Positions 1 to 9,159 of a stretch of DNA of 64,000 nucleotides are shown here, piece after piece; position 1 is the first letter of the stretch, and each line of letters opens with the position of its first letter. Under the pieces are notes generated by a model. That model ran no database searches. It worked only from the letters and a program-made list of their open reading frames with translations, and was not told where the DNA came from. The DNA is from Desulfurivibrio dismutans. Its GTDB lineage: Bacteria; Desulfobacterota; Desulfobulbia; Desulfobulbales; Desulfurivibrionaceae. The stretch is from positions 186,001 to 250,000 of the forward strand of contig NZ_JARGDQ010000003.1 in NCBI RefSeq assembly GCF_029210385.1, in the 5' to 3' direction. Made by a program: the position numbers and the translations under genes.

Positions 1-1
1 C

Positions 2-373
2 CTTTTTTTACAGGCGGTAATGTTCGGCCACGGCGGGCTCACTTCTTTGGGGGTCAACAGCCTGATTCTGGGCCTGCCGGCGTTGATGGCCTGGCAACTG
101 TTCCACTGGCAAAGGGATGTAACGGCCACCCCCTACCGTACCGGCTGGCGCGGGCTGCTGGCTGGCTCAGGCGCCCTGTCCGCCTCCCTGGTCCTCTTTA
201 TGGTCGCCCTGCTCCTGGGACTGCCAACAGCGTTCAACCGGGAAAGCACGCTCACCGCCATGGCCGTCATCACCGCCGCCCACCTGCCACTGGTTATCAT
301 GGAGGGGGTTGTCACCGGTTTGCTGGCGGCCTTTCTGCAACGGGTCAAGCCAGCCCTGTTGAGGGGGGTATGA
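2..373 (+). CDS. cbiM: CbiM-family cobalt/nickel ECF transporter S component, C-terminal part (5' end outside window)
   Basis: The reading frame is open from base 2, so the gene starts upstream of the window. The visible 124 codons hold the CbiM/NikM hallmark QAVMFGHGGLTSLGVN followed by four hydrophobic segments. CbiM is the membrane substrate-capture subunit of energy-coupling-factor transporters for Co(II) or Ni(II). Its stop overlaps the cbiQ start as ATGA, implying translational coupling. No separate cbiN lies between it and cbiQ; whether a fused or upstream N component exists cannot be seen. Cobalt versus nickel cannot be settled from this fragment; cobU at 11.3 kb makes cobalt reasonable. 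Confidence 0.85.
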   Translation, partial: LFLQAVMFGHGGLTSLGVNSLILGLPALMAWQLFHWQRDVTATPYRTGWRGLLAGSGALSASLVLFMVALLLGLPTAFNRESTLTAMAVITAAHLPLVIMEGVVTGLLAAFLQRVKPALLRGV

Positions 374-1191
374 GCAGCCGCAGCCCCCATAAAACTGATC
401 ACTGGGGTCAACCTGGCGCAAGCGGTGATGGAGCGACTGGTGAACGCTTGCCCCCCAAAGCCCTGCTGCAACGCTGGGATCCCCGCTGTAAGATGCTGGG
501 CCTGCTGGGCTTAGTGCTGGCCATCGCCATGGTCAATGACCCGGCACTGCTGCCCCTGGTGCTGGCGATCCCCCTGCTGCTGGCCCTGTTTTCCGGGCTT
601 TCCTTAAGCTTTATCCTGCGGCGGCTGTGCTATCCTTCCCTGTTGATCGTTCTGCTGCTACTGTGGCTGCCTTTCGCCGTCGGCGACACCCCCTGGCGGA
701 CCTTCGGACCGCTCACCCTTTACCGAGAAGGTCTGGCCGCCGCCCTGCTCATTGGCGGCCGCTTTCTGGGTATTGTTTTAACCGCCATGATTGTTTTCAA
801 CTCCACCCCGCTGGCCACCAACCTCAAAGCCATGCGGGCCCTGGGTCTGCCCTGGGTGATGGTGGACATGGCGCTGCTGACCCTGCGTTACCTGCAGGTC
901 CTGAAGCGTGACCTGCAACAGATGCGCACCGCCATGCGCAGCCGGGGCTGGCGGAACCGGCTGCAGCCCCGTAACCTGAAAACCATCGCCTGGCTCACCG
1001 GCAGCCTGCTGCTGCGCAGCCACGAACGAGCCGACTGGATATACCGGGCCATGCGCTTGCGGGGTTACGGCCAGTCCGACCACCGGCCATCCGAATTCAA
1101 GGTCGGCGCCATGGATCTCCTGCTGCTGGGGCTGACCATGGCCATTGCCCTGCTGCTGGCATTGTTTAATCTGGAACTGGTGGTGATATGA
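370..1191 (+). CDS. cbiQ: CbiQ-family ECF transporter transmembrane (T) component
   Basis: A 273-residue membrane protein that couples ATP hydrolysis by CbiO to metal uptake through CbiM. The N-terminal 30 or so residues are polar, then come paired hydrophobic segments around residues 38-85, a middle segment (AALLIGGRFLGIVLTAMIVF), the cytoplasmic coupling region with the T-component signature RSRGW and a second Arg-rich patch (AMRLRGYG), and a final helix near the C terminus. Both ends overlap neighbours by four bases (cbiM stop, cbiO start), so the three genes form one tightly coupled operon. Confidence 0.88.
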   Translation: MSSRSPHKTDHWGQPGASGDGATGERLPPKALLQRWDPRCKMLGLLGLVLAIAMVNDPALLPLVLAIPLLLALFSGLSLSFILRRLCYPSLLIVLLLLWLPFAVGDTPWRTFGPLTLYREGLAAALLIGGRFLGIVLTAMIVFNSTPLATNLKAMRALGLPWVMVDMALLTLRYLQVLKRDLQQMRTAMRSRGWRNRLQPRNLKTIAWLTGSLLLRSHERADWIYRAMRLRGYGQSDHRPSEFKVGAMDLLLLGLTMAIALLLALFNLELVVI

Positions 1192-1943
1192 AACCGCTGC
1201 TGACCATCAAACACCTCAGCTTCACTTATCCGGACCCTGCCCTGCCCGACGGGGCCGGGGCCATCCGGGAGTTGGACCTGCAGGTTGGGGCCGGTGAACG
1301 GGTGGGACTTATCGGCCCCAACGGAGCCGGCAAAACCACTTTCTTTCTGTTGACCTGTGGGATCCTGCGCCCCACCGCCGGCGAGGTTCTTCTGCATGGC
1401 AAGCCGCTGCCAGCCAATAACTTCACCCCACGAATCGCCCTGGTCTTCCAGAAATCAGATGACCAACTGTTCTGCCCTTCAGTGTGGGAGGACGTGGCTT
1501 TCGGGCCGCAAAACCTGGGGCTGAATAACGACATGGTGGAACAGCGGGTCAAAGAGGCCCTGCAGGCGGTGGGGGCCGAAACTTTAGCGCCGCGGCCGGT
1601 ACATCATCTATCGGAGGGCGAGAAAAGGATTGTCGCCATCGCCGGCGCCCTGGCCATGCAACCGGAACTGGTTATCTACGATGAACCCAGCGCCAGCCTG
1701 GATATCCGCTCCCGCCGACGCCTGATCACCTTGCTGAAACAAAGCCGACAAACCTTCCTGCTGGCCTCCCACGACCTGGAGTTGATCCTGGAGGTCTGCG
1801 ACCGGGTGCTGCTGCTGGACGGCGGCCGCCTAATCGCCGACGGCCCGCCGGCCCAAATCATGGCCGACGAGGAACTGATGCAGGCCCACGGCCAGGAAAA
1901 ACCCCATTCCCTGGTGCCACACCAAAACCAGCACCACCGGTAA
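1188..1943 (+). CDS. cbiO: CbiO-family ECF transporter ATP-binding protein
   Basis: A 251-residue ABC ATPase that powers the CbiMQO metal transporter from the cytoplasmic face. Visible motifs in order: Walker A GPNGAGKTT (about residue 44), Q-loop VFQKSDDQLFCPSV, the ABC signature in the variant form LSEGEKR, Walker B ELVIYDEPSASLD, and the switch histidine in LLASHDLELI. The QKSDDQLF stretch is typical of ECF-type ATPases. The TAA stop at 1941-1943 is part of a GTAAACGG sequence resembling the end of the dispersed repeat family described elsewhere in this annotation. Confidence 0.93.
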   Translation: MKPLLTIKHLSFTYPDPALPDGAGAIRELDLQVGAGERVGLIGPNGAGKTTFFLLTCGILRPTAGEVLLHGKPLPANNFTPRIALVFQKSDDQLFCPSVWEDVAFGPQNLGLNNDMVEQRVKEALQAVGAETLAPRPVHHLSEGEKRIVAIAGALAMQPELVIYDEPSASLDIRSRRRLITLLKQSRQTFLLASHDLELILEVCDRVLLLDGGRLIADGPPAQIMADEELMQAHGQEKPHSLVPHQNQHHR

Positions 1944-1972
1944 ACGGGCAGCAGCATCTTATGGGCAAGTTC
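1940..1972. repeat. Degenerate half copy of dispersed stop-codon-associated repeat (copy H)
   Basis: GTAAACGGGCAGCAGCATC then TTATGGGC resembles the outer half of the repeat copies at 8223, 23910 and 60779. It starts inside the cbiO stop codon. No matching second half is visible, so it is either a decayed copy or chance. Confidence 0.35.
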
Positions 1973-1990
1973 ACGTCCTGCGACGGCCGA

Positions 1991-2341
1991 TCAATCGTTG
2001 AAAGCGTACATACTGACCAGCCGGGCCACCACCTTCTCGGCCTCCTCGGTCATCTCTTCCAGGGTAAAACCGGTGGTGGAAAGCTCCGGGTTGACATCGG
2101 GCCTGGTCCAGCGACTGCGGGCCTTGAGTTGTATTTCCCCTGGCACAAAATAATCTTCCGGCAACTCCATCCGCAGGATAAACAAACGCTCGACGGAAAT
2201 GGGCGAGGAACTGACCAGCCTTAGGCCGCTGCTGGTGATATCCACCAGGTGACCGAGCAACTCGCCGCTTTCCTCGTCATAAACCGGCAAATGAAAAATA
2301 ATATTGCGCCGTTTCGCTGCTCTTTCTTTACCTGCTGCCAT
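1991..2341 (-). CDS. PilZ-domain protein (putative c-di-GMP receptor)
   Basis: A 116-residue protein. A KRRNIIFHLPVYD segment near the N terminus followed by LVDITSSGLRL fits the PilZ pattern of basic residues then D/N-x-S-x-x-G, although the usual RxxxR spacing is loose. PilZ domains bind cyclic di-GMP. The start at 2341 was chosen because AAGGAGG lies 6 bases upstream; a longer in-frame version begins 14 codons earlier without such a site. It is the last gene of the minus-strand series gatC-gatA-hisC-cmk-pilZ. The target process is unknown. Confidence 0.7.
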   Translation of the reverse strand: MAAGKERAAKRRNIIFHLPVYDEESGELLGHLVDITSSGLRLVSSSPISVERLFILRMELPEDYFVPGEIQLKARSRWTRPDVNPELSTTGFTLEEMTEEAEKVVARLVSMYAFND

Positions 2342-2431
2342 GACGATCCTCCTTCTCTGCTGATCTCTCATTGCCCGAATCACCAGTCCCGGGCCAAAGC
2401 AAGATGAGCCGGGCCACCGCCCTGATGCCGC

Positions 2432-3127
2432 TTATTTTTCCCCCAGCATGGCAAAGCCCTTTATGTTGGCCAGCATGTACTCCACTACCGCCTCCGGCCC
2501 CATCACCGATGAGTCGACAATCACCGCGTTATCGGCCGGCCGCAGCGGCGCCAGGGCTCTGCTGGAATCAGCATGATCACGTTTGATGATCTGGCCAAGG
2601 ATCTCTTGCGGGTCCGGGTTTTCGCCCCGCAGCCGCAGTTGCTCACAACGCCGCCGAGCCCGCTCCTCCGGTGTGGCGTCCAGGTAAAACTTGTGCAGAG
2701 CATCGGGAAAAACCACCGTGCCCATATCGCGCCCTTCAGCCACCAGGGCGCCGGTGGCGGCCACACTGCGCTGCAGCTCGGTTAGCTTACGCCGCACCTG
2801 AGGGTAGGCGGAAATCTGTGAGGCCACCAGCCCCATCTCGGCGCTGCGCACCATGGCCGAAACATCTTCCCCGTTGAGCAGCACCCGGACATCATCGTCA
2901 CCGACGGGCAGCAGTTCAATGGCCAGTTCATCCAGACCCGCTTCCAGGGCCTCGGCATCTTCAGGATCGATCTCCCGCCGGCGCACGTGCAGCCCCACCG
3001 CCCGATACATCGCACCGGTATCCAGATAGGTGTAGCCCAACCGCGCCGCCAGCATCCGGCTGATGGTGCTTTTCCCCGCCCCGGAAGGGCCGTCGATGGT
3101 GACTACAGCTTTCTTGTCAGCGGCCAT
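2432..3127 (-). CDS. cmk: Cytidylate kinase (CMP/dCMP kinase)
   Basis: Phosphorylates CMP and dCMP with ATP in pyrimidine salvage and nucleotide supply. The 231-residue protein opens with the P-loop IDGPSGAGKSTISRMLA, followed by the CMP-binding stretch YLDTGAMYRAVGL, the GRDMGTVVFPDA motif, and the LID region EERARRRCEQL; the IIKRDHADSSR segment is also typical. The start at 3127 is preceded by AAGGAGCTTGCTT and overlaps the hisC stop by 11 bases, which suggests coupled translation. An upstream in-frame extension was rejected because it lies wholly inside hisC. Confidence 0.95.
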   Translation of the reverse strand: MAADKKAVVTIDGPSGAGKSTISRMLAARLGYTYLDTGAMYRAVGLHVRRREIDPEDAEALEAGLDELAIELLPVGDDDVRVLLNGEDVSAMVRSAEMGLVASQISAYPQVRRKLTELQRSVAATGALVAEGRDMGTVVFPDALHKFYLDATPEERARRRCEQLRLRGENPDPQEILGQIIKRDHADSSRALAPLRPADNAVIVDSSVMGPEAVVEYMLANIKGFAMLGEK

Positions 3128-4223
3128 AAGCAAGCTCCTTAAGACTCTGTTCCAAACTGCGCAGGAAACGGTCATTCTCCTCGGGCCGACCCGGGGTAAT
3201 CCGGATGTACCGGGGATAACCGTAAGCCTGCATGGGCCGCACGATTACCCCTTGACGCAGCAGATGTTCGTACAGCACTTTGCCATCGCCGCCGACATCG
3301 ATGAGGAAAAAATTGGCCTGGCTGGCGAAGGTCAGGCAACCCAGCTTTGCCAACGCCTGCCGCAGCCGCTCTTTCTCTCGCCAGGTGGTTTCCAGGGTCT
3401 GCCGGTAATGCTCCTCGTCTTCCAAGGCTGCCAGGGCACCGATCTGCGCCGGGCTGTTAACGTTAAAGGGCTGCCGGACCCGGTGCAGATAGGAGGCCAG
3501 ATCTTCATGCATCAGGCCGTAGCCCACCCGCAGGCCGGCCAGGCCATAGGCCTTGGAAAAGGTCCGCAGGGCCACCACCGGCACCTCACCATCCAGATAC
3601 CGCCGGGCATCCAGGCGCAACTCGGGCTCCACGAAATCCACGTAAGCCTCATCCAGCACCACGATCACCCTGGCCGGTAGCCGAGCCAGAAAGTCTTCAA
3701 ACTCGGCGGTGGTGAACACCGTGCCGGTGGGGTTGTTGGGATTGTCGAGGAAAATCATCCGAGTGCGATCATTGACCTGGCCCGCCATGGCCGCCAGATC
3801 ATGGCGCATGCCGGTAAGCGGCACCACCCGGTTGATCCCGCCCTGGGCCTGAACCACGTTCTGATAGACCAGGAAGGTTGGATGCGAAGTAAGCACCTCA
3901 TCGCCGGCACTCAGAAAAGCGGCGGCCAGCAGGCCGATAATTTCGTTGGAACCGTTACCGAAAACCAGCCGCCGGGGATCCACCTCCAGCCGGCAGGCCA
4001 GGGCCTGTCCCAGATAATAACAACTGCCGTCCGGGTAACGGTGCAGGTTGGACAAAGCGGCGGCAATGGCGGCCACCGCCCGGGGCGAAGGCCCCAGGGC
4101 GTTTTCGTTGCTGGCCAGCTTGATGGAACCGGTAATCCCGTATTCCCGCTCCAGTTCCTCAAGCGGCTTGCCCGGCGGATAAGGCACCAGGTCGGCGATA
4201 TGGGGGGCAACCTTGATGGTCAT
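3117..4223 (-). CDS. hisC: Histidinol-phosphate aminotransferase
   Basis: A PLP-dependent class-I/II aminotransferase (368 residues) converting imidazole-acetol phosphate to histidinol phosphate in histidine biosynthesis. Family features visible: YPPGKPLEELEREYG near the N terminus, KLASNENALGPSP, the DNPNNPTGTV motif, DEAYVDF, and the PLP-lysine segment TFSKAYGLAGLRVGY. The start at 4223 (MTIKVAPH) is chosen because it matches the usual family N terminus; only a weak AGGA lies upstream. It sits between gatA (71-bp gap) and cmk (overlap), away from other his genes, as is common in this phylum. Confidence 0.93.
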   Translation of the reverse strand: MTIKVAPHIADLVPYPPGKPLEELEREYGITGSIKLASNENALGPSPRAVAAIAAALSNLHRYPDGSCYYLGQALACRLEVDPRRLVFGNGSNEIIGLLAAAFLSAGDEVLTSHPTFLVYQNVVQAQGGINRVVPLTGMRHDLAAMAGQVNDRTRMIFLDNPNNPTGTVFTTAEFEDFLARLPARVIVVLDEAYVDFVEPELRLDARRYLDGEVPVVALRTFSKAYGLAGLRVGYGLMHEDLASYLHRVRQPFNVNSPAQIGALAALEDEEHYRQTLETTWREKERLRQALAKLGCLTFASQANFFLIDVGGDGKVLYEHLLRQGVIVRPMQAYGYPRYIRITPGRPEENDRFLRSLEQSLKELAYGR

Positions 4224-4294
4224 AGTTGGTATATCCTGAATGCGGCGGCGCCACCCGGCCCCGAACCGCAACGCTTAGTTTTTTTGCAAGGCCA

Positions 4295-5749
4295 TCACAG
4301 TCGGGGCCGCCGACCGGCAAACCCCAGACGTTCCTCGATGGTGGCGGCGGCCCGCAGCAGCAAATCCTCACGGAAGTGCCCCGCCTGGAGCTGCAGCCCG
4401 ATGGGCAGCCCGTTATGGCTAAAACCGCAGGGCAGCGACATCCCCGGCAGTCCCGCCAGGTTGGTGGGGATGGTCAGGATATCGGTGAGATACATGCTTA
4501 AAGGATCGCTTTTACTCCCCAGAGGCCAGGCCGGCGTGGGGGTTACCGGTGAGATAATGACGTCGCATTCCTGGAGCGCCCGGCGGTAATCTTCGATGAT
4601 CAGGGCCCGTACCTGGGAAGCCTTGCGGTAAAAGGCGTCGTAGTAGCCGGATGAGAGCGCGTAGGTGCCGATGATGATCCGGCGCTTGACCTCGCGGCCG
4701 AACCCCCGGGAACGGCTGCGCCGGTACATCTCCAGCAGGTCTTGAGCATCTTGGTCGCGGTAGCCGTAGCGGACCCCGTCGTAGCGGGACAGATTGGAAC
4801 TGGCCTCGGCGGGAGCGATCAGGTAATAGGCTGCCACCCCATATTCGGTGCGGGGCAGGCTGATTTCCCGGACTTCGGCCCCGGCCTCCTCCAACTGGCC
4901 GATGGCCGCCATCACCGCTTTTTTCACATCTTCGTCCAGCCCCACCTCAAAGTACTCCCGGGGCAGGCCGAAACGCAGCCCGGCCAGGCCACAGCCCAGT
5001 TCGGCAGTAAAATCCGGCACCGGTTCATGCACCGAGGTGGAATCCCGTGGGTCATGGCCGCAGATGGCGTTGAGCAGCAGGGCCGCATCCCGCACGTCTT
5101 TGGTCAACGGCCCCACCTGGTCCAGGGAGGAAGCGAAGGCCAGTACCCCGTAACGGGAAACCCGCCCGTAAGTGGGCTTGACCCCCACCACCCCGCAATT
5201 GGAGGCGGGCTGGCGGATGGACCCGCCGGTATCGGTGCCCAGGGCCGCCATGCACTGGTCGGCGGCCACCGCCGCCGCCGAGCCGCCGCTGGAGCCGCCG
5301 CAGATATAGTCCAGATTCCAGGGATTGCGGGGTACCGCCAGGGCGCAGTGCTCATTGGACGACCCCATGGCAAATTCATCCATGGTGGTCTTGCCGACCA
5401 GCACCGCCCCGGCCTGCTGCAGTTTCTCCACCACCGTAGCGCTGTACGGCGGCACGAAATTTTCCAGGATTTCAGAGCCACCGGTGGTCCGTACGCCTTT
5501 GGTGCAGAGCAGGTCTTTAATGGCCACCGGCACGCCGCACAACGGCGGCGCCCCACCGGTCGCCAGCCGACGGTCGGCCGCCTCGGCGGCGGCCAGGGCC
5601 CCTTCTCGGTCCACAGTGATGTAGGCGTTAACCCGCTCACCGGTGGCCTCAATGCGGTCCAGCACCGCTTCGGTGGCCTCCCGGGACGAAAGCCGGCGGG
5701 CGGTTAGCTGCTCCGCCAACTGGGAAATGGTAAATTGATGAATATCCAT
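4295..5749 (-). CDS. gatA: Aspartyl/glutamyl-tRNA(Asn/Gln) amidotransferase subunit A
   Basis: The glutaminase subunit of GatCAB, which converts misacylated Glu-tRNA(Gln) or Asp-tRNA(Asn) to the correct amide. The 484-residue protein carries the amidase signature: [20 protein letters not shown] with the catalytic Lys, and the Gly/Ser-rich [17 protein letters not shown] and [16 protein letters not shown] segments holding the Ser-cisSer-Lys triad. The ATG at 5749 lies two bases after the gatC stop; an in-frame TTG at 5755 is less likely. gatB is not in the window. Confidence 0.96.
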   Translation of the reverse strand: MDIHQFTISQLAEQLTARRLSSREATEAVLDRIEATGERVNAYITVDREGALAAAEAADRRLATGGAPPLCGVPVAIKDLLCTKGVRTTGGSEILENFVPPYSATVVEKLQQAGAVLVGKTTMDEFAMGSSNEHCALAVPRNPWNLDYICGGSSGGSAAAVAADQCMAALGTDTGGSIRQPASNCGVVGVKPTYGRVSRYGVLAFASSLDQVGPLTKDVRDAALLLNAICGHDPRDSTSVHEPVPDFTAELGCGLAGLRFGLPREYFEVGLDEDVKKAVMAAIGQLEEAGAEVREISLPRTEYGVAAYYLIAPAEASSNLSRYDGVRYGYRDQDAQDLLEMYRRSRSRGFGREVKRRIIIGTYALSSGYYDAFYRKASQVRALIIEDYRRALQECDVIISPVTPTPAWPLGSKSDPLSMYLTDILTIPTNLAGLPGMSLPCGFSHNGLPIGLQLQAGHFREDLLLRAAATIEERLGFAGRRPRL

Positions 5750-5751
5750 AA

Positions 5752-6036
5752 TCAAAACACCTTGGGAACCACGAAGGCCTCGCCGGTGGCCACCGGCGCG
5801 TTGGCCAGGGCCTCTTCCCGGCTCAGGGAAGGCGCCACCTCGTCTTCCCGGAAGGCGTTAACCACCGCCAGGGCGTGGCTCACGGGCTCCACCCCGGTGG
5901 TGTCCAGTTGCTGCAATTTGGCGACATATTCCAAAATGCCGCTGAGTTCAACGGTAAGGGCCTTGATCTCGTCGTTCTCCAACTCCAACCGGGCCAGGCG
6001 GGCCATCTCCGCCACCTTGTCAGTACCAATTTGCAT
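5752..6036 (-). CDS. gatC: Aspartyl/glutamyl-tRNA(Asn/Gln) amidotransferase subunit C
   Basis: A 94-residue scaffold subunit that stabilises GatA-GatB. The typical N-terminal pattern is present ([17 protein letters not shown], then [16 protein letters not shown]) and the usual ending [29 protein letters not shown] precedes the ATG. Only two bases separate its stop from the gatA start. The length is normal for the family. Confidence 0.95.
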   Translation of the reverse strand: MQIGTDKVAEMARLARLELENDEIKALTVELSGILEYVAKLQQLDTTGVEPVSHALAVVNAFREDEVAPSLSREEALANAPVATGEAFVVPKVF

Positions 6037-6063
6037 CTTTTTTCCTTGTTTTTTAAACTAGAC

Positions 6064-7137
6064 TTACAACGCCGCCGAGGCGGGGTTACCCTTGCCGTTG
6101 AGCATCTCGACAAATACCTTGACCACTTCCGGATCAAACTGACTGCCGGCGCAACGGTTCATCTCCACAATCGCTTCGGCGGGGCTGAGGTTGCGTCGGT
6201 AGCTGCGCCGCGAGGTCATGGCGTCATAGCTGTCGGCTGCGGTGATAATTCTGGTCAGCAGATCAATCTCATCGCCCCCGATGCCGTCGGGATAACCTTT
6301 GCCGTCCAGGCGTTCGTGATGATGCCTTACCACCGTCAGTTCCTTGTTCATGAACGAGAGCGGGCGGAGGATATTTTCTCCGATCAGGGGATGCTTGCGC
6401 ATCATCTCCCACTCTTCTTCCGACAGCGGGCCGGGCTTGCAGATATAACTGACATCGATGATCAGCTTGCCGATATCATGGACCTGGCAGGCCCGCTGCA
6501 GCACTTCCTGTTCCTCGGAGTCAACCCCCATGGCCTCGGCGATACTGACGGCATACTGGGTTACCCGGACAGTATGGCCGGCGGTATAGACATCTTTTTC
6601 CTCCAGGGCGGTCTGGAGGCTGAGCATGGTGTCCATGGTGGCTACTTCCAGGTTTTCGCCGTAGGCCTTGAGCAGGCGGTTTTTCTCTTCCAGCTCGCTG
6701 GTCTTGGCCCGGACTTCCTGTTCCAGGTTTTTCCGGTAAGCCCATTCCTGCCGCACATAGCCGCGCTTTTCCACCGCCCGTTCGATCTTGATCCGGAACA
6801 GATCCAGATCTTCAATGGGCTTGGTAATAAAATCATAAGCGCCTAAATTTATCGCCTTGACCGCATACTCCATGCTGCCGGCGCCGGTGAGAAAAATCAC
6901 CGGCACACCCAATTCCCGCTGGTTGATCCGGCGTAAAACCTCAAAGCCGTCCATGCCGGGCATGTTGATATCCAGCACCACCACGTCCAGTTCCGGGGTT
7001 AACCGGGCCAACGCCTCTTCACCCCCGGCCACCGCCGTCACTTCGTAGCCAAACATGGTCAGAATTTTCTGGACCGCATCCCGCACCAGTGGATCGTCAT
7101 CGGCAATCAATAATTTGGTCTTTTTTTGCACACGCAT
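6064..7137 (-). CDS. Response regulator with HD-GYP phosphodiesterase output domain
   Basis: A 357-residue two-domain protein. Residues 1-120 form a receiver domain (LLIADDDPLVRDAV acidic pocket, phospho-acceptor in VVVLDINMPGMDG, switch residues in FLTGAGS and KPIED). A coiled linker around 130-170 leads to an HD-GYP domain with HDIGKL, HHERLDGKGYPDG and the downstream TAADSYDAMTSRR motif. HD-GYP domains hydrolyse cyclic di-GMP. The start at 7137 is preceded by GAGG; an in-frame upstream codon lies inside the preceding gene's end. The cognate kinase is not adjacent. Confidence 0.93.
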   Translation of the reverse strand: MRVQKKTKLLIADDDPLVRDAVQKILTMFGYEVTAVAGGEEALARLTPELDVVVLDINMPGMDGFEVLRRINQRELGVPVIFLTGAGSMEYAVKAINLGAYDFITKPIEDLDLFRIKIERAVEKRGYVRQEWAYRKNLEQEVRAKTSELEEKNRLLKAYGENLEVATMDTMLSLQTALEEKDVYTAGHTVRVTQYAVSIAEAMGVDSEEQEVLQRACQVHDIGKLIIDVSYICKPGPLSEEEWEMMRKHPLIGENILRPLSFMNKELTVVRHHHERLDGKGYPDGIGGDEIDLLTRIITAADSYDAMTSRRSYRRNLSPAEAIVEMNRCAGSQFDPEVVKVFVEMLNGKGNPASAAL

Positions 7138-7157
7138 GGTCGCCTCAAAAAGCCAGA

Positions 7158-8210
7158 TCACCCCGGAATTGTCCAGTATTTTTTTGCCATTTCCCGGGCC
7201 TGTTCCATGGCCCGGAGCGGCGGCGCGGCCTGCTGCAGGCGCTTGCGATTCGCCGCCGGCAACCGCCGGTCGCCGGCCAGCTCTCCCAGGCAGGCCAACA
7301 CCCCGCGTTCCATGATGGTCAGGTCATAGCCCCCTTCCAGCACCATCGCCAACCGACCGCCGCACAACCCCTCGGCCAGTTCCACCAGCACCCCGGTCAG
7401 GTAAGCATAACCCTCTTCGCTGACCATCATGGTTCCCAGCGGATCGCCGCCATAGGTGTCGAAGCCGGCGGAAACCAGGATCAGCTCAGGCCGGTACTGT
7501 TCGGCCAAAGGCGTCAGCAGTTCGTTAAAGATGCGGGCAAAGGCGGCGTCATCCTGGCCGCCCGGCAAAGGCACATTGATGGTGTAGCCCTCACCCGCCC
7601 CCTGGCCGGTTTCGCCCAAGGCCCCACTGCCGGGAAAATAGGGATACTGGTGGGTTGAAAAAAAGAGCACCCGGTCGGTGTCGTAAAAGGCGTGCTGGGT
7701 GCCATTGCCATGGTGCAGATCCCAGTCGACAATGAGGATCCGTTCCAGACCGTGCTCCTGCATGGCATGGCGGGCGGCCACGGCGATGTTGTTAAACAGG
7801 CAGAAGCCCCGGGTTTGATCATACTCGGCATGGTGGCCTGGCGGCCGGACCAGGGCAAAGGCGTTGTCCGCCAGGCCGCCAATCACCAGATCCACCGCCG
7901 CCACCGCCGCCCCGGCGGCCAGGCAGGCCGCCTCGTAAGAGCGGGCCGAAGTGTAGGTATCGGGGTCCAGGCATTCAAAGGGGCTGCCAGCGGTTCCGGC
8001 CACCCGGGAGATATGACTGCGGGCGTGATTCAGGGCCAGGGTATCTTCATCGGCCGGGGAAAATTCGGGGAACAGAAACCGTTGCCGTTGCTGCTCCTCG
8101 GCCAGCTCCCGGTACAACCCTTCCAGGCGGCGGGACGACTCGACGTGGCCGGGTCCCGGATCATGGGCCAGAAAAACTTCGCTGTGCAATACCGCCGTCT
8201 TGCGCGCCAT
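7158..8210 (-). CDS. Histone deacetylase-superfamily zinc amidohydrolase
   Basis: A 350-residue member of the arginase/deacetylase fold, related to AcuC and acetylpolyamine amidohydrolases, which remove acyl groups from lysine side chains or polyamines. Family motifs: HVESSRRLEG near the N terminus, VRPPGHHAE with the tandem catalytic histidines, GFCLFNNIAVAARH, the zinc-binding VDWDLHHGNGTQ, the second Asp in SAGFDTYGGDPLG, and VLEGGYDL. AGGAG lies 7 bases before the ATG at 8210. It ends 20 bases before the response regulator gene, so co-transcription is likely. The natural substrate cannot be inferred. Confidence 0.92.
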   Translation of the reverse strand: MARKTAVLHSEVFLAHDPGPGHVESSRRLEGLYRELAEEQQRQRFLFPEFSPADEDTLALNHARSHISRVAGTAGSPFECLDPDTYTSARSYEAACLAAGAAVAAVDLVIGGLADNAFALVRPPGHHAEYDQTRGFCLFNNIAVAARHAMQEHGLERILIVDWDLHHGNGTQHAFYDTDRVLFFSTHQYPYFPGSGALGETGQGAGEGYTINVPLPGGQDDAAFARIFNELLTPLAEQYRPELILVSAGFDTYGGDPLGTMMVSEEGYAYLTGVLVELAEGLCGGRLAMVLEGGYDLTIMERGVLACLGELAGDRRLPAANRKRLQQAAPPLRAMEQAREMAKKYWTIPG

Positions 8211-8222
8211 CCATCTCTCCTT

Positions 8223-8329
8223 CGGTAAACGTCCAGCAGCAACACATCTTATGGACGATCAGCCAGGCATACGCAGAGGGGGTACGCGACACCCGGCTAC
8301 TGGCCCAAATCTGGCGTTAAACGTTCACG
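8223..8329. repeat. Dispersed intergenic palindrome-ended element, copy G
   Basis: Lies between the deacetylase gene and rnhA. It opens CGGTAAACGTCCAGCAGC, carries the shared core ACATCTTATGGACGATCAGCC, and ends with an inverted GTTAAACGTTCACG. The rnhA stop codon (8325-8327) is inside its right end. See the separate finding for the family. Confidence 0.6.
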
Positions 8330-9050
8330 TTTTTTCATACTCCAAATCCGCCGGCAGATCCGGGCGACGGGCATTAGCCACCGCCAGCTGATCGCAGCGC
8401 TCGTTGAGCGGGTTGCCCGCATGGCCACGCACCCAGTGAAAATCCACCGTCAGTCCAGCCAGCAGGTCCAGCAGCCGCGCCCAGAGGTCGGGGTTGAGTG
8501 CCGGCCGGCCGTCACTTTTACGCCAGCCCCGCCGGCGCCAACTCTGGGCCCAACCCTTGCGGATGCCGTTGACCACATAACTGGAGTCGGAGTACAGCCG
8601 CACCGGTTTATCCCGCTGCTCCAGTTCGCTCAAGGCGACAATGCAAGCCATCAGTTCCATCCGGTTGTTGGTGGTCAGCCGGAAACCGCCAGCCAACTCC
8701 CGGCGTTGACCGTTGTACAGCTCCACCACCCCGTAACCGCCGGGGCCGGGATTACCCTGGGCGCCGCCATCGGTGTAAATGGTCACCATCCCGTCAACCG
8801 GCGCCTCCGGCTCTGCCCCGGATACGACCCGTCGCCGCGCCAGCCCCGGCAAGCGTCCCTGGCTTGGGCGACGGGACGGACCTGACGCGGCAGCCTCGGC
8901 CAGCCAAGCCCGGGCCTCGTCCCGCCTGGGAAAGCCCTTATAACGGGCGCCGGGAAAGCCCTCGACCTGGGCCCTGGCCGTGGGCCAGTCATGGTAAATC
9001 CCCGGCTCGCGGCCCACCGCCACGGCGTAAACTTTCTTTCCAGCGGTCAT
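8325..9050 (-). CDS. rnhA: Ribonuclease HI with N-terminal hybrid-binding (viroplasmin-like) domain
   Basis: Cleaves the RNA strand of RNA-DNA hybrids. Residues about 1-50 (KVYAVAVGREPGIYHDW, then ARYKGFPRRDEARAWL) match the hybrid-binding domain found in eukaryotic RNase H1 and some bacteria. A Pro/Arg linker follows, then an RNase HI catalytic domain from about residue 95 with the DEDD carboxylates: IYTDGGAQGNPGPGG, NRMELMACI, LYSDSSYVVNGI and HWVRGHAGNPLNERCDQLA. The ATG at 9050 was chosen because the upstream extension looks non-coding and Cys-rich. It ends inside repeat copy G. Confidence 0.93.
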   Translation of the reverse strand: MTAGKKVYAVAVGREPGIYHDWPTARAQVEGFPGARYKGFPRRDEARAWLAEAAASGPSRRPSQGRLPGLARRRVVSGAEPEAPVDGMVTIYTDGGAQGNPGPGGYGVVELYNGQRRELAGGFRLTTNNRMELMACIVALSELEQRDKPVRLYSDSSYVVNGIRKGWAQSWRRRGWRKSDGRPALNPDLWARLLDLLAGLTVDFHWVRGHAGNPLNERCDQLAVANARRPDLPADLEYEKT

Positions 9051-9159
9051 TATATTTACAAACGGCCTCGTATTAATCCGCCAAAGGTGGCAGTCGGCAA
9101 CACAAAAAAGGCAAGGGACAATGAACAACGACTCAAAATATCGTGCTGCCGGTACGGTG